The translations under genes were made by a program, and so were the position numbers. Of a stretch of DNA of 64,000 nucleotides, positions 1 through 9,812 are shown one piece after another; the first letter of the stretch is position 1; every line of letters starts with the position of its first letter. The stretch comes from Hypoxylon rubiginosum. Its lineage: Eukaryota; Ascomycota; Sordariomycetes; Xylariales; Hypoxylaceae. Location of the stretch: NCBI GenBank assembly GCA_902806565.1, contig CADCXA010000019.1:62001-126000 (forward strand), read 5' to 3'. Below the pieces are notes generated by a model. That model was not told the origin of the DNA. It saw only the letters and a list, made by a program, of their open reading frames with translations, and ran no database searches.

Positions 1-240
1 ATTATAAAAAAAGTAAATTATAATTTATAAGTTAAATAATAATATATAATAAAATTAATAAAAATATTATTTTAAGAATTTTTATTTTAAAGAAAAATAA
101 TAAGTTTATAATATAATAAATTCGTAGTATAATAAGTTTATTAATAAATTTATAAAGTTTATTATTTTAAGTTTATTAAAAATAAAATAAAATAAAATAA
201 TGTTAAAACTATAATATAAATTTAATAATACATAGTATTT
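1..240. repeat. AT-only block, probable RIP-degraded repeat
   Basis: This stretch is almost entirely A and T and has no coding potential. Composition switches to ordinary balanced sequence at about 240-300. In Pezizomycotina such blocks are usually transposon copies mutated by repeat-induced point mutation; that origin is inferred, because no element can be recognised in what remains. It is probably the edge of a longer AT-rich segment to the left of the window. Confidence 0.6.
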
Positions 241-1580
241 TCATTTATAGGGCATATAGCGCTAAGCCCCCTATAATTACAAGGCAAATACAGTGCTAGG
301 ACCACAGTATTTAATAAAAAAAAATACGGACCGTTAGGAATTGGCGGGGTTGGCGGTTTTAAGTCTTATGGTCCGCTGTCCGGGACGAAACGCGAACAAC
401 CGTTTTCGTCCCATGTTGGCGGTCGGGAGCCGGCAGAGGTAAGGGGAAAGACAGGGAGGAGGTAATGAGATTTGCAACGGATCGGTGGTGGGGTTCGGGG
501 TCGGCGGATCTGAGTGGCTGCTTCAGATTTAATCCCTGATGCGGGATGGGCTGGCCAGGATGGTGTTCCTGGACCACCGACCCCTATACTTGTTTCGACT
601 ACACTGCCGTGATCCTTAGGGCGGACTTTGGGACGAACTCGTCACGGCGATGGGTGCTTCGTTGGTATTCCCGGATTTTCTAAGACGACCTAGAATACCT
701 AACCTCCGACCCTTTCCTGCGAGATCTTAGTCCTATATCCGATAGCAAGCAGCCACCCGGGGTGACACGCTGTAACCGATAATCTATCCGAATAGGTACG
801 GTGTGACAAATCAAGATAGATATCTCTCCTAGATAATGACCTAGGTAACAATTCGATGCTCACGGCTATAAACGGTTACAACCCTAAACGAATGCGAAAT
901 GTCTCTACATAGCATGATTGGATACGTCTTGTAATGTAACTCAGCTACGTATCACAGCCATCGCCAATTGGTGTTTTAAAATAGTACATATGTATCTACC
1001 TCCTAGGTGGTACCTTTCAACTGGCTAATCGCAATGGCGATGGCTGATAACGTCATCAATTTTTTCTTCTTCCGATTCAGTTGCCGTTATGGATAACTGA
1101 AACCGGGCGACTTCTATCTTTCTATTATTCAGCAATACGGGACGCTGTCAACCACAATTGGTCAATGATCTCAACTAGAAGCCGTCGGCCATTCTTCTCG
1201 TCCTTCCCGCCTTCCAGGCATTTCGATATTATAAAAGCCTGTGGGGGTTCCAGTTTTTTTTTTCTTCTCTTCCTCCTCGCTATCATGGATGGATTATAAA
1301 TGCTTCTTTTATAAACCGTAGGTACCTCCTATATTAATCCCAGGTTCCGTCTCTGTTGATCAGAACAACACGAAACTAGAACGACCTTTAAGACTATTCC
1401 TTTCGGCTCTTAATAGACCGAACTTCTTATACCTAATAGCCGATCATTTCGGCAACGCACGCCAACATATCTGAATCTCTTTAATATCTAACGGGTACAT
1501 ACTGAAGATCCTGGTCGATCTCCCCGTCGCCGTATACAGTAATACATAAGAGAAAGAGAAGAATTCCATTTCTAGACACT
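241..1580. other. Intergenic region left of the flavin oxidoreductase gene
   Basis: No supported gene. Short open frames (for example 359-577 minus, 1081-1299 plus) have no recognisable domain or splice structure. The part nearest 1580 should hold the promoter of the OYE-type gene, including pyrimidine-rich stretches at about 1060-1075 and 1200-1275. Confidence 0.5.
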
Positions 1581-2897
1581 ATGACTCCCGTCGTAAACAA
1601 GGGCGCGCCCAACGTCCCCTTCTACACGCCGGTCCAGGACCCTCCCGCCGGCACGGCGCTGGACCCGGCCACAGCCCCGACGCTCTTCCAGCCGCTGAAG
1701 ATCCGGGGCATGCAGCTGCAGAACCGCTTCGCCGTCTCGCCCATGTGCCAGTACAGCGCCGACGACGGCCACCTGACGGACTGGCACTTCGCGCACCTGT
1801 CGCAGTTCATCCTGCGCGGGACCGCCCTGACCGTCGTCGAGGCCACCGGCGTCCTCCCCAACGGCCGCATCACGCCGCAGTGCCCCGGCCTCTGGAAGGA
1901 CAGCCAGATCGCGCCGCTGAAGCGCATCGCCGACTTCGCGCACTCGCAGGGCCAGAAGCTCGGCGTCCAGCTCGCGCACGCCGGGCGCAAGGCCAGCACC
2001 GTGGCCCCCTGGCTGCGGCCCGCCGGCGCTATCACCGAGCTCGCGCCCCCCGAGGACGGCGGCTGGGCCGACAACGTGTGGGCGCCTAGTTCCCTCAAGT
2101 TCGACGAGGGCTTCGCGGATCCGAAAGCTATGACGGTCGACGACATCAAGGCCCTGGTGCAAGCGTTCGCGGACGCGGCGAGGAGAGCCGTCGCCGCGGG
2201 CGTCGACACCATCGAGATCCACGGCGCCCACGGCTACCTCATCACGCAGTTCCTGTCGCCGCTCAGCAACAAGCGGACGGATGATTACGGCGGTAGCTTC
2301 GAGAACCGGACGCGCGTGCTGCTAGAAGTAGTAGCGGCGGTGCGCGCCGCGATCCCGGAGGCCATGCCGCTGCTCCTGCGCATCTCGGCGACGGAGTGGA
2401 TGGAGGCGTCGGGCGAGCCGAGCTGGGAGCTCGAGCAGACCACCCGGCTGGCCAGGCTGCTGCCCGCCGCCGGCGTGGACCTGCTGGACGTGAGCTCGGG
2501 CGGCAACAACGCGCTGCACAAGGTGCGGGCGACCATGGTGATCCACCCGTACTACCAGGTCGACCTCGCGGGCCAGATCCGCGAGGCGCTGCGCAAAGAC
2601 GGCCTGCATCTGCTGATCGGCGCCGTCGGCATGATCACGAATGCGGAGATGGCGCGGTCCATCGTCCAGGAGGGGGGGAAGGCGGCGGCGGCGGCGCACG
2701 ACAAGGGCAGCGTCGAGGTCGCCGAAGAGGAGTCCGGCGGCCGGGTCGTCGTCACCCAGGCCGACCTAGTCCTCATGGCCCGGCAGTACCTGCGGGAGCC
2801 CGAGTTCCCACTGCGCGTGGCGCACCAGCTGGGCGTCGAGGTCAAGTGGCCGAACCAGTACCACAGGGGCGGGTGGCCTAAGGACCAGAAGATCTAA
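1581..2897 (+). CDS. NADH:flavin oxidoreductase, Old Yellow Enzyme family (YqjM-like)
   Basis: Intronless 438-residue protein of the OYE/12-oxophytodienoate reductase family, an FMN TIM barrel that reduces activated C=C bonds (enones, quinones) with NAD(P)H in the cytosol. The start of the fold reads LFQPLKIRGMQLQNR, followed by SPMCQYSADDG; the cysteine there is typical of the thermophilic-like YqjM (class III) branch. Next come the LAHAGRKAS segment and the substrate-binding HGAHGYLITQFLSP motif with NKRTDDYGGSFENR. The C-terminal phosphate-binding part (IGAVGMIT) carries an unusual Ala/Gly/Glu-rich insertion of about 25 residues at roughly 360-385. Codons are strongly GC-rich, unlike the AT-rich flank, which also explains long spurious frames on both strands. 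The physiological substrate cannot be told from sequence. The ATG at 1581 is the first in frame and sits just before the conserved fold. Confidence 0.93.
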   Translation: MTPVVNKGAPNVPFYTPVQDPPAGTALDPATAPTLFQPLKIRGMQLQNRFAVSPMCQYSADDGHLTDWHFAHLSQFILRGTALTVVEATGVLPNGRITPQCPGLWKDSQIAPLKRIADFAHSQGQKLGVQLAHAGRKASTVAPWLRPAGAITELAPPEDGGWADNVWAPSSLKFDEGFADPKAMTVDDIKALVQAFADAARRAVAAGVDTIEIHGAHGYLITQFLSPLSNKRTDDYGGSFENRTRVLLEVVAAVRAAIPEAMPLLLRISATEWMEASGEPSWELEQTTRLARLLPAAGVDLLDVSSGGNNALHKVRATMVIHPYYQVDLAGQIREALRKDGLHLLIGAVGMITNAEMARSIVQEGGKAAAAAHDKGSVEVAEEESGGRVVVTQADLVLMARQYLREPEFPLRVAHQLGVEVKWPNQYHRGGWPKDQKI

Positions 2898-3288
2898 GGA
2901 GCGCGATAGGAAAAAAAGGAAAGAAAGAAAGAAAGAAAAGAGGAGGTAGAGGCCCTTTTTTTATACCCCTGATATACGGGAGGGAACTTGCGACAGGAAG
3001 GAATGATATAGATAGATACATGGGATACATGGGATATGATACGACACGACACATGAAATCACAGGGCATACCTAGCGACGGGCGCTCGCGCTCTTACTGA
3101 TAGGTCTGACGAGTAATGAACTATTTACATAGATATAAATGGAGATTATAGATTTTATTATACTGCTATATCTCTCTGGTACCTCCCAGTTTCAACGGGT
3201 TGCCACCAAGTTCGTGAATCAGCGCACCGACGCCATACCTAATTCATACAACCTCCGACCGAACGATTGGCGAATTCTCGTCATTTGC
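2898..3288. other. Convergent 3' intergenic region
   Basis: Lies between the 3' ends of the flavin oxidoreductase and the small Cys-rich gene. It contains a purine-only run (gaaa repeats at about 2908-2945) and short ATAG/ATAC repeats at about 3007-3050. No gene seen. Confidence 0.5.
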
Positions 3289-3544
3289 TCAGGTAACTTT
3301 CGGAGGGTACTTGGTGCCGTTCACCTCGACCTTGGGCTCGCAGGTGCACCACTCGTCCGCGGAGATGTGGTCGAGGACGGAGGGGATGTGGCTCCCGCAG
3401 CCAAACCACGTGGTTTTGCCTGGTCAGGTTAATAATGCACGTGTTAGATGCGAACCCGTGCTCTAGCGAACCGTAGAATTGAATCAGAAGAAGAAAAAAT
3501 TGTATCGACTTACTGCAGGTCTTGCACGTTGCTTTCATACACAT
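3289..3544 (-). CDS. Small conserved Cys-rich fungal protein, two exons
   Basis: A 53-residue protein assembled from exon 1 (3544-3514) and exon 2 (3419-3289). The intron has donor GTAAGT and acceptor CTGACCAG and joins in phase. The product begins MCMKATCKTC and continues with WFGCGSHIPSVLD, then WCTCEPKVEVNG and YPPKVT. The CxxxxCxxC pattern, the GCGSHIPSV motif and the CxC pair resemble a family of tiny ascomycete proteins I recall as conserved and uncharacterised. The spaced cysteines suggest metal binding, which is inference. The gene is invisible to simple ORF calling because the intron splits it. An upstream in-frame extension exists, but the ATG at 3544 precedes the first conserved residues. 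Confidence 0.75.
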
Positions 3545-4442
3545 GTTGAGTTGATCTCGGACGTTCGCGGGGGGAGAAAGTCTTGAGATAGGAGGTAAGG
3601 GAGGGATGTATTCAGAGTTGGCAAATGTACGTATGACTGCAATAGCTAAAATGAAATAAAAACCCGGCAAGTTCGGAGAGCCTGGAGATATTTATCCACT
3701 TCTTTTAAGAGGGAAAAAAAAACTCTAAAAACCCCGATGTTAACGTTCGCCGAGATAAGGGGACTTGGTGTTAGTTAGTCCCCGAGTAGCACACAGGCCG
3801 AGGAATCGGCGAGTGGGATGCCCGAGTGGATGCCCGGAGCGAACAAGGCCGGGTGGTCGGCGAATATGAGATAAGCTTATTTATTAGCGTACTGTGTGGT
3901 CTATTGCACTAAGATATAATGGTAAGCTGAGTTTATCAGATGTGTGTATGACAACCAACTGGAGATATCTATGTCGAGTATCCCCTACCAAAGTAAGGCT
4001 TATAGTATGTTGTAACTTCTAATCTACCAGTAATCCAACATGCCCGGGTTGCCACTACCAGCCGTACTCCGTGAGGTAATGGCCTAATTAGTAAGCTTCT
4101 AGATGTTGCCTTTTTTTTTCATCCCTTTTCAATATTCTTCCCTTTCCCACTTCCTACCTCTATCCTAATCCCGACTTAAAGTGCGAACTATGGTAGAATT
4201 TACTTCTCTCTTCTAGTAGTACCTCGCAGAGTGGACATAGCCATATAAAAACGTCCTTCAATATATGCTACCTCACTATGTACTTAAAAGCTGCTTGCCA
4301 CACCAACTACACCTACCCCCCGAATGCAACATCATGCTTGAAACGACAGGAAATAACAACGCTTCGCTAAGTATATACCGTCATTACCACATACATACGG
4401 CCAGACACTCCCTATCAAGTACGGATCCCTTAAGAAACCGGG
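3545..4442. other. Intergenic region
   Basis: About 900 bases between two minus-strand genes. It contains a T-run at about 4108-4120 and pyrimidine-rich tracts. The block at 3776-3860 has diverged copies of a short 'cggcgag/cccgagt' word. No coding structure recognised. Confidence 0.45.
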
Positions 4443-5393
4443 CTACTTTTCGGCCCCGATCTCGACTATCGACCTGATCAACTGCAAGACGAGTTCCCTG
4501 CCGCGGTCGATAGACTCTTGGTCGGGATGCAAAGGAACGTGGAAGAAGACCACCTTCCTGGGTCTCTGCTGCTTGTACAGGTGGGCCAGGCTCGAGAAGT
4601 AGATGAAGTCGCAGAGGTAGTGTCCTGCGTCCTCCGAGATCTGCAGCCGGAGGTCATCCTTTATTTCCGTCTTATGTATTAGTAACCAAAATTTGTCTCT
4701 TCTTTTCTTCCAAATAGAAAATTATAAATAATATAGAGAGACTCTTACAGGGCTACGTTCAACCCATCTCTTGTAAATCTTGTCAAGATCTAGGTCTGTT
4801 AAGAGTTCCTCGGGGACACCGCTGTAAGCAAGGCAGCATGTATTAGCGACTAACACATATAGGTAAGCTATATATATATGCAACTCACTGCCATATCCAC
4901 TGATCGCCCTCGCGTCGGTGCCTCTGCTCGTCGCCAAGTAGCTGGCCGTCGACGTCCTGCTTGTCGTAGCCGTCGCGGTGGCCGCGCCGCTCGACCGAGT
5001 ACACCTGCTGAGGGCCGGCCATGCCGACGTGGACGACGTAGTCGACCTTCTGCCCGGGGTCGTCCCACAGCGTCGGGACCAGGCCCCGGACCGTCTCGTA
5101 GTTGACGCGGACCGGCCCGCGCTTCAGGATCCGGACCGCGGGTAGGTTTGCCGGGGCCTGGCGGGCCGCGGCATCCTTGACCCGCTCGGCCGGTATGTAG
5201 TCCGGCAGCGACGCGGTTATCTCCCACGCCGGGTTTACCGGGTATTGTTCCTTGAAAGGCTGTATATATATACGATACGGGTTTGGGTTAGCTAACGGGC
5301 TGTGGAACGGGTACCGATGATGGTAATGCGACATACCCCGAAGCCGGTGACCAACACCGTCAACTCATCCTTGGGGATATCGAGAGAACCCAT
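4443..5393 (-). CDS. Pyroglutamyl-peptidase I (peptidase family C15)
   Basis: A cysteine peptidase that removes N-terminal pyroglutamate from peptides in the cytosol. Four exons give 242 residues in frame: 5393-5337, 5259-4889, 4821-4749 and 4670-4443, all with GT-AG introns. The N-terminus reads VLVTGFG then PFKEQYPVNPAWE, the classic C15 start. The middle has VDYVVHVGMAG. The last exon has the catalytic cysteine context GHYLCDFIY and the catalytic histidine context VVFFHVPLHP. Length fits eukaryotic members, which are slightly longer than bacterial Pcp. The ATG at 5393 places the conserved TGFG motif close to the N-terminus as expected. Family assignment is firm; splice sites were inferred from consensus and frame. 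Confidence 0.9.
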
Positions 5394-6381
5394 GAAGCCT
5401 GGTTACTGGTAACAAACACGTGGGGAAATTCGAGATGGGGGGTGTTTCGGAAACTACGTGCAAGTCGAAAGAGAGCTGCTACTTAGCAATACGAGATAAA
5501 ATCACCTAGGTGCCCGGGCTAGCCACAGTGGTCCAACTCTATAGTCTTATGATGTCAAGCATACAATAAGAACATCGAGAGCTCTGCGGGGTTTCGCTAT
5601 TAGTGTTAGGAGGGGTAAAAGTAAAAGACTTTGTGAGTCGAGCTGGTCTATCTCAAAACTACAGCAGAAGAAGAGTAGAGAGAGAGCGACACTTGGTTAC
5701 GATAAATTCCCCTATCGACTTGACACTTGTCGCGGATCCATATTCGAAATCTGGACGTTAGGCCGAAACGGACCAGCTCTGCGGCAGTACCTGAGGTGTC
5801 ATCTGTCGGTACTGTCCTTTTTGGGATTGGAAGTTGGAGGTTTGCGAGATTTGCGAGCTACCCCAATCCGTTGGATTGCAGAAGGAGATCTTGTAGATGT
5901 TACCGTTTTCGGCGACGAATATTAGTAATTTGGAGCTGGATACGGCTTTATTTTTCACCGTTCCTGATAGCAGGTTAAGACCTTTGCATGTTCTAAGCTG
6001 AAGGTGTACATGGACGTAATGACAATGATATGAGTATGTTGGTTGGGCTGTTGGAATACGATCTTATCACATGTAGGTATTACACGTGTAGGTACATCAG
6101 GCGCTGGCCGTATGCTAAAACCCAAATTGTATAGTGGTCAAGGCGGTGGATTTAGCGAGTTAGCGAGTTAGAGCACCTGCATCATATGTACATCATTTAC
6201 TGGGCCACGTTAAATTAAACGTCGAACTTCGAGAGAGAGAGATATCCATGCATGTGTCTAAACACGCCCAAGATGTACATATGATTGATACTTCGTTCGC
6301 CTAGAAAAATACATGTACATTCCACCGAAGCAAGACAAAGGATACCTCTAGCGCTATCCAAGAGCTCTCATCGTCTATGAA
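5394..6381. other. Intergenic region with possible gene remnant
   Basis: About 1 kb between divergent genes. It holds one open minus-strand stretch (5758-5958, extending upstream in frame) whose translation is not random-looking, but it has no supported start or splice structure (see findings). Also present are the duplicated word 'tagcgagt' at 6155-6175 and GA repeats at 6230-6242. No firm gene. Confidence 0.4.
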
Positions 6382-7331
6382 ATGGTAAATCATTGTTCTC
6401 TCCAAGCTCCCCCTTAGGACTTAGAAGGACCGCGCTAATTATCGGTCAAGGTCGACTACGAAGTAAGCGCTGCGAATAGTGTCAGCAGCCATGTTAGCCA
6501 GCTGTTGAGGACCATCGGGAGCTGGAGCAGACCCAGGTAAAAAAGCAACATATGCATATGTCTGGCAGTAATGAACGCTGGGGAACATCAATGACTGATA
6601 CCTATAAAATAATGTAGCGGCCATGGGCTGTACATGTTCCGGTCCATGTTTGTCGCGTCCTCCACAGCCGTTCGTCTTCCCCTAGTACTTCTAGCGTAAT
6701 CTCGCTGACCAACCACCACAGGCCCTCGTAGGCCTATCCGTCGCCGCAGCGGCGGGCATCGTGACGGGCAGCGGGAGCCTGGGGTTCCTGATCGGGTCGT
6801 GCCTGGGGTTCGTCGGGGGCTCGTTGCACTACTACCGGATGTGCCTGGCGCAGGCCCTCGCGTCGCTAGACGAGCACCCGCGGCTGATGCAGCTGCACCG
6901 TATGTAACATCCAGAGTTCATTTTACCCCTTTCTGGTATCATTTCTGCTTAATCACTCCTGAGACGTGCATTAGATGAACCCATCTTCTTTCTAAACAAG
7001 CGATTACTGACTCCTGTTGTTATAGTGGCGTACAACTTCCCTTGGTTCGGGTACCAGGTATGTAATATCTATCATCGATCTACCTTGTGAGGTAGGGTTA
7101 GGGCGGACGCAAGTATTGACATAGATTCCTAAGCACATGAGGGCAAACCAACTGCGCTCGGAATACTTCCGCGGCGGCTCGTACGCGCGCCAGGGCAACC
7201 TCATCGCCGCCTGGCAGAGCGCGTCCGCTTCGCTCGACGAGATCCACGACCGCACGACCGGGCTCATCCTCGAGGCCATCATCAAGCGCGAGGCTTCTAG
7301 GGGGGCCGTCGACGACAAGGATAAAGAGTAA
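6382..7331 (+). CDS. Small conserved fungal protein with glycine-rich membrane hairpin
   Basis: Well-supported exons are 6722-6899, 7026-7057 and 7125-7331, joined in phase by GT-AG introns. Upstream, 6498-6536 reads in frame as PAVEDHRELEQTQ and is joined across an intron with donor CAG/GTAAAA and branch site GCTGACC. The best start is an ATG at 6382-6384 followed at once by donor GTAAAT, so that coding exon 1 is only the start codon; this part is uncertain. The resulting 152-residue product has an Ala/Gly-rich hydrophobic hairpin (about residues 18-50, ending LGFVGGSLHYYRMC), then a polar C-terminal half with WQSASASLDEIHDR. It resembles uncharacterised Sordariomycete proteins I recall with the same LVGL...GIVTGxGSLGF pattern. 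Function unknown; membrane association is inferred. Confidence 0.6.
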
Positions 7332-7617
7332 AGGGCTACTACTAATTGGGGCTTGCAAGGGGCTAGATTAGGTTAATACCTATTATATATCGAGGATAGA
7401 GAAACGTAAATAGATGGGTAGGAAGAGCACGCTCATCGCCTGGTCAATGTATATGTATGTGATGGATTTGCATTTATAGCCTCAAATCTCTTGCGATAGC
7501 CACCAGGCTCGAAATCAACGCAATGCGCCCAAAAAACGAATCCCATATGTGCAACGAAAAGCACAAAATCCTCATGCCCAAACCCTCCCCCGTATCCTGT
7601 AAAAACATCATCCATCC

Positions 7618-9812
7618 TTAACCAGATTCCTCCTTGTCCAGAATCTCCAACTCGCCCGTATCATCGTATGCCACCCTGCCCTCGTCGACCGCCCGTCGTA
7701 ACTTATCCGGTAAGACCTCCTTTTCGCCGGTCCTCGGATCCCACGCCCAGCCCTCCTGCATCCAGAGCCAGCGGAGGCAGGCCCGGAGCTCCTTGTCTTG
7801 GGGTAGCACGCGCATCCACTCAGGCTGAAACTCGCCCTCTCGGCCCTTTCCGCGCCAGTCCTGCGCGCGGCCCAACAGTACATCCCGGCAGAATATGCGC
7901 CAACTATCAATGGCGTATCGGCCCTGCGTCATGTGCCCGATCTCCCACGCCGCCGATCCTCGGGGGTCCTCGGGGCCTAGTGCTTCGCCCGCTCGGATGT
8001 CGGCTCCGTCTCCTAATGCCGGATAGTTCTTTACGCCGTACCGGACGTCAGCGCGTGGCGGGTTGGTTGTCCATATGCGCGCGTATTTTTGGATGGCGGT
8101 CGCGCGGGTGGTGGCAAGCCCAAGGTGTCGGATCGTCGCTACTATGTCGTTGGTATCCGCGTCTGCTAGGTCGCTTGGTGTGGGGTACTTGTTCATGAGC
8201 TCGCGGAATACTGGAATTGCGTGTTTGCCTTTGACGCGGATTAGGAAGGTCACGGCTATGAGGAGACGGAAAGGGTCGCCGGAGAGCTCCTCTTGGATTA
8301 GGCCGAAGTGCGGTGCGTCGAGGCGTGGGAAAGGGATACAGGAGATCGTCCCGCGAGGAGGACGCAGGGTTTTCGTTTTAGTTGGACTAGGTGTGGTAAC
8401 AGTGTCGAAATAATGTGAAGTTGCTTTGCGTTTCGGGGCGTGTGATGGAGGATGTAATGTATCTGTCTCTAACGATGTTGTTTTGACGCTTTCTTCTCGA
8501 GCGTCCGAATTTATCTCAGCTGTATTCGACATTGAATGAAAATTACCAGGAGCTACTCCTAGCTGCTGTGATTCTTTTGACGATACTCCTGCTTCTGTTT
8601 TGATGGGTGCGAGTGGTGGTGTAGTACTGCGCAGGATAATAGAACCACTCACAGATTCCTGCCCATCTATGAGTGGTGCTGTTTTACAAATGGGTTGTCG
8701 GGAATGGAAGCATGGTCCCCATTGTGGAGATGGCGATGACCTGCCCCCATTGGCGAAAACACATCGTCTTCGCTTTGGTAGCCACCGACGACACCATGAA
8801 CGACCGTGGGACTAGGCGAACTGGCGGGGGTACGTGGTTCTTCAGCTTCCGAGACTCTTCTGGTCTTCTTGTGACTCTTCCTTCCGGCCTTCTTCAATGG
8901 CTTCTCGTCATCGGCCGACTGAGAAGATTGCGGCGTGGAAGGTTGTGACGAATACACCGACCAGAATGGCGATTCCTCGTCCTCCCCGTGCTTCTTGGAG
9001 GATCGTCCTTGGTCCGTCTCTTTGCAGGATCTGCTCCTCTTTCTCTTCTTGCTAATGGACTTGGCGTTCATGGCGGCACCTTGGTGCTCATGGCCAAGCT
9101 TCAACGACTCTTTGTTGACTTCATCATCCGATAGGCGGGGAGGTTGAAGGACCTTGGAAAGAAAGGTGAGCGGATCCCGTCCATCAAGAGGGTCATCGAA
9201 TGATGCCTTCGCTCTCATCGCGTTTGCGCAGGAGAGCGCATTGTCGAATTGCTCATGGCCAACAGTCAGACTTACGCTGGTGAGCTCCTTCATATCATCC
9301 TCAGGGACGTAGCCATCGTCGATGAGAGACTCCAGATACCATGTATCAAGATCACTGCCGGTGTCGAAGCCGAATAGATAATCGCTACCCATCTTGCTGC
9401 GAGACATGTTGCCCTGCGTCTCAGCCATATAGCATTGCAACATCTGGTCCATTGTGTTGGAAGTAGGGTAGGTATGTACTAAACAGTGGGTGTAGGTACT
9501 GGCTGCACTGGTTGCACTAATTGCACTGGTTGTACTGGCCGTACTGAATGTACTGGATGTACCGGATGTGTTCTGTGTGCTTTGGGCGTGCTGGGTGTGA
9601 AAAGGGGGCTGCAACCAGGTCGCTATCGCAAGCGACAGTGGACTATTGTACGTGAGAGGGTTGGATGTATGTGTGGATGTGTGTGTGGATGTGGATGTGT
9701 GTAGATGAGGAAAGTCTTGGAGTATGAGTCCTTCTGATCTGTGCGGTAAAGCTTCGAGTGGATGAACTTGTTGTAGACGAAAAGGATTTGGTTGTTCAGG
9801 TGTCTGGAGCAT
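7618..9812 (-). CDS. MBD4-like HhH-GPD DNA glycosylase with long disordered N-terminus
   Basis: The C-terminal half (8565-7618) is a helix-hairpin-helix glycosylase most like the MBD4 glycosylase domain. It has HFGLIQEELSGDPFRLLIAV, then KHAIPVFRELMNKYP, and a catalytic-Asp region YAIDSWRIFCRD that aligns with the MBD4 motif. Such enzymes excise T or U opposite G in base-excision repair in the nucleus. Directly upstream is a 375-codon open frame (9812-8688): its N-terminus is Ser/Thr/His-rich low complexity, followed by an acidic and basic disordered stretch containing KKRKRSRS, a likely nuclear signal. A 122-nt intron (8687-8566, GTAAAA to CACAG) joins the two halves in phase and gives about 690 residues; the acceptor could also lie 3 nt further on. 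Its branch site is weak, so two separate genes remain possible. The real start could be an internal Met at about 9458. Confidence 0.72.

Noticed and set aside
359..577. 72-codon minus-strand frame near the left edge
   Set aside because: No motif, no homologous pattern and no splice partners; treated as chance.
1572..2231. 219-codon minus-strand frame opposite the flavin oxidoreductase
   Set aside because: Shadow of a GC-rich gene; Arg/Gly/Asp-rich with no motif.
6117..6190. tRNA-like word 'tatagtggtcaaggcggtgg'
   Set aside because: Resembles an A box, but there is no T-arm, no pairing acceptor stem and no Pol III terminator at a suitable distance.
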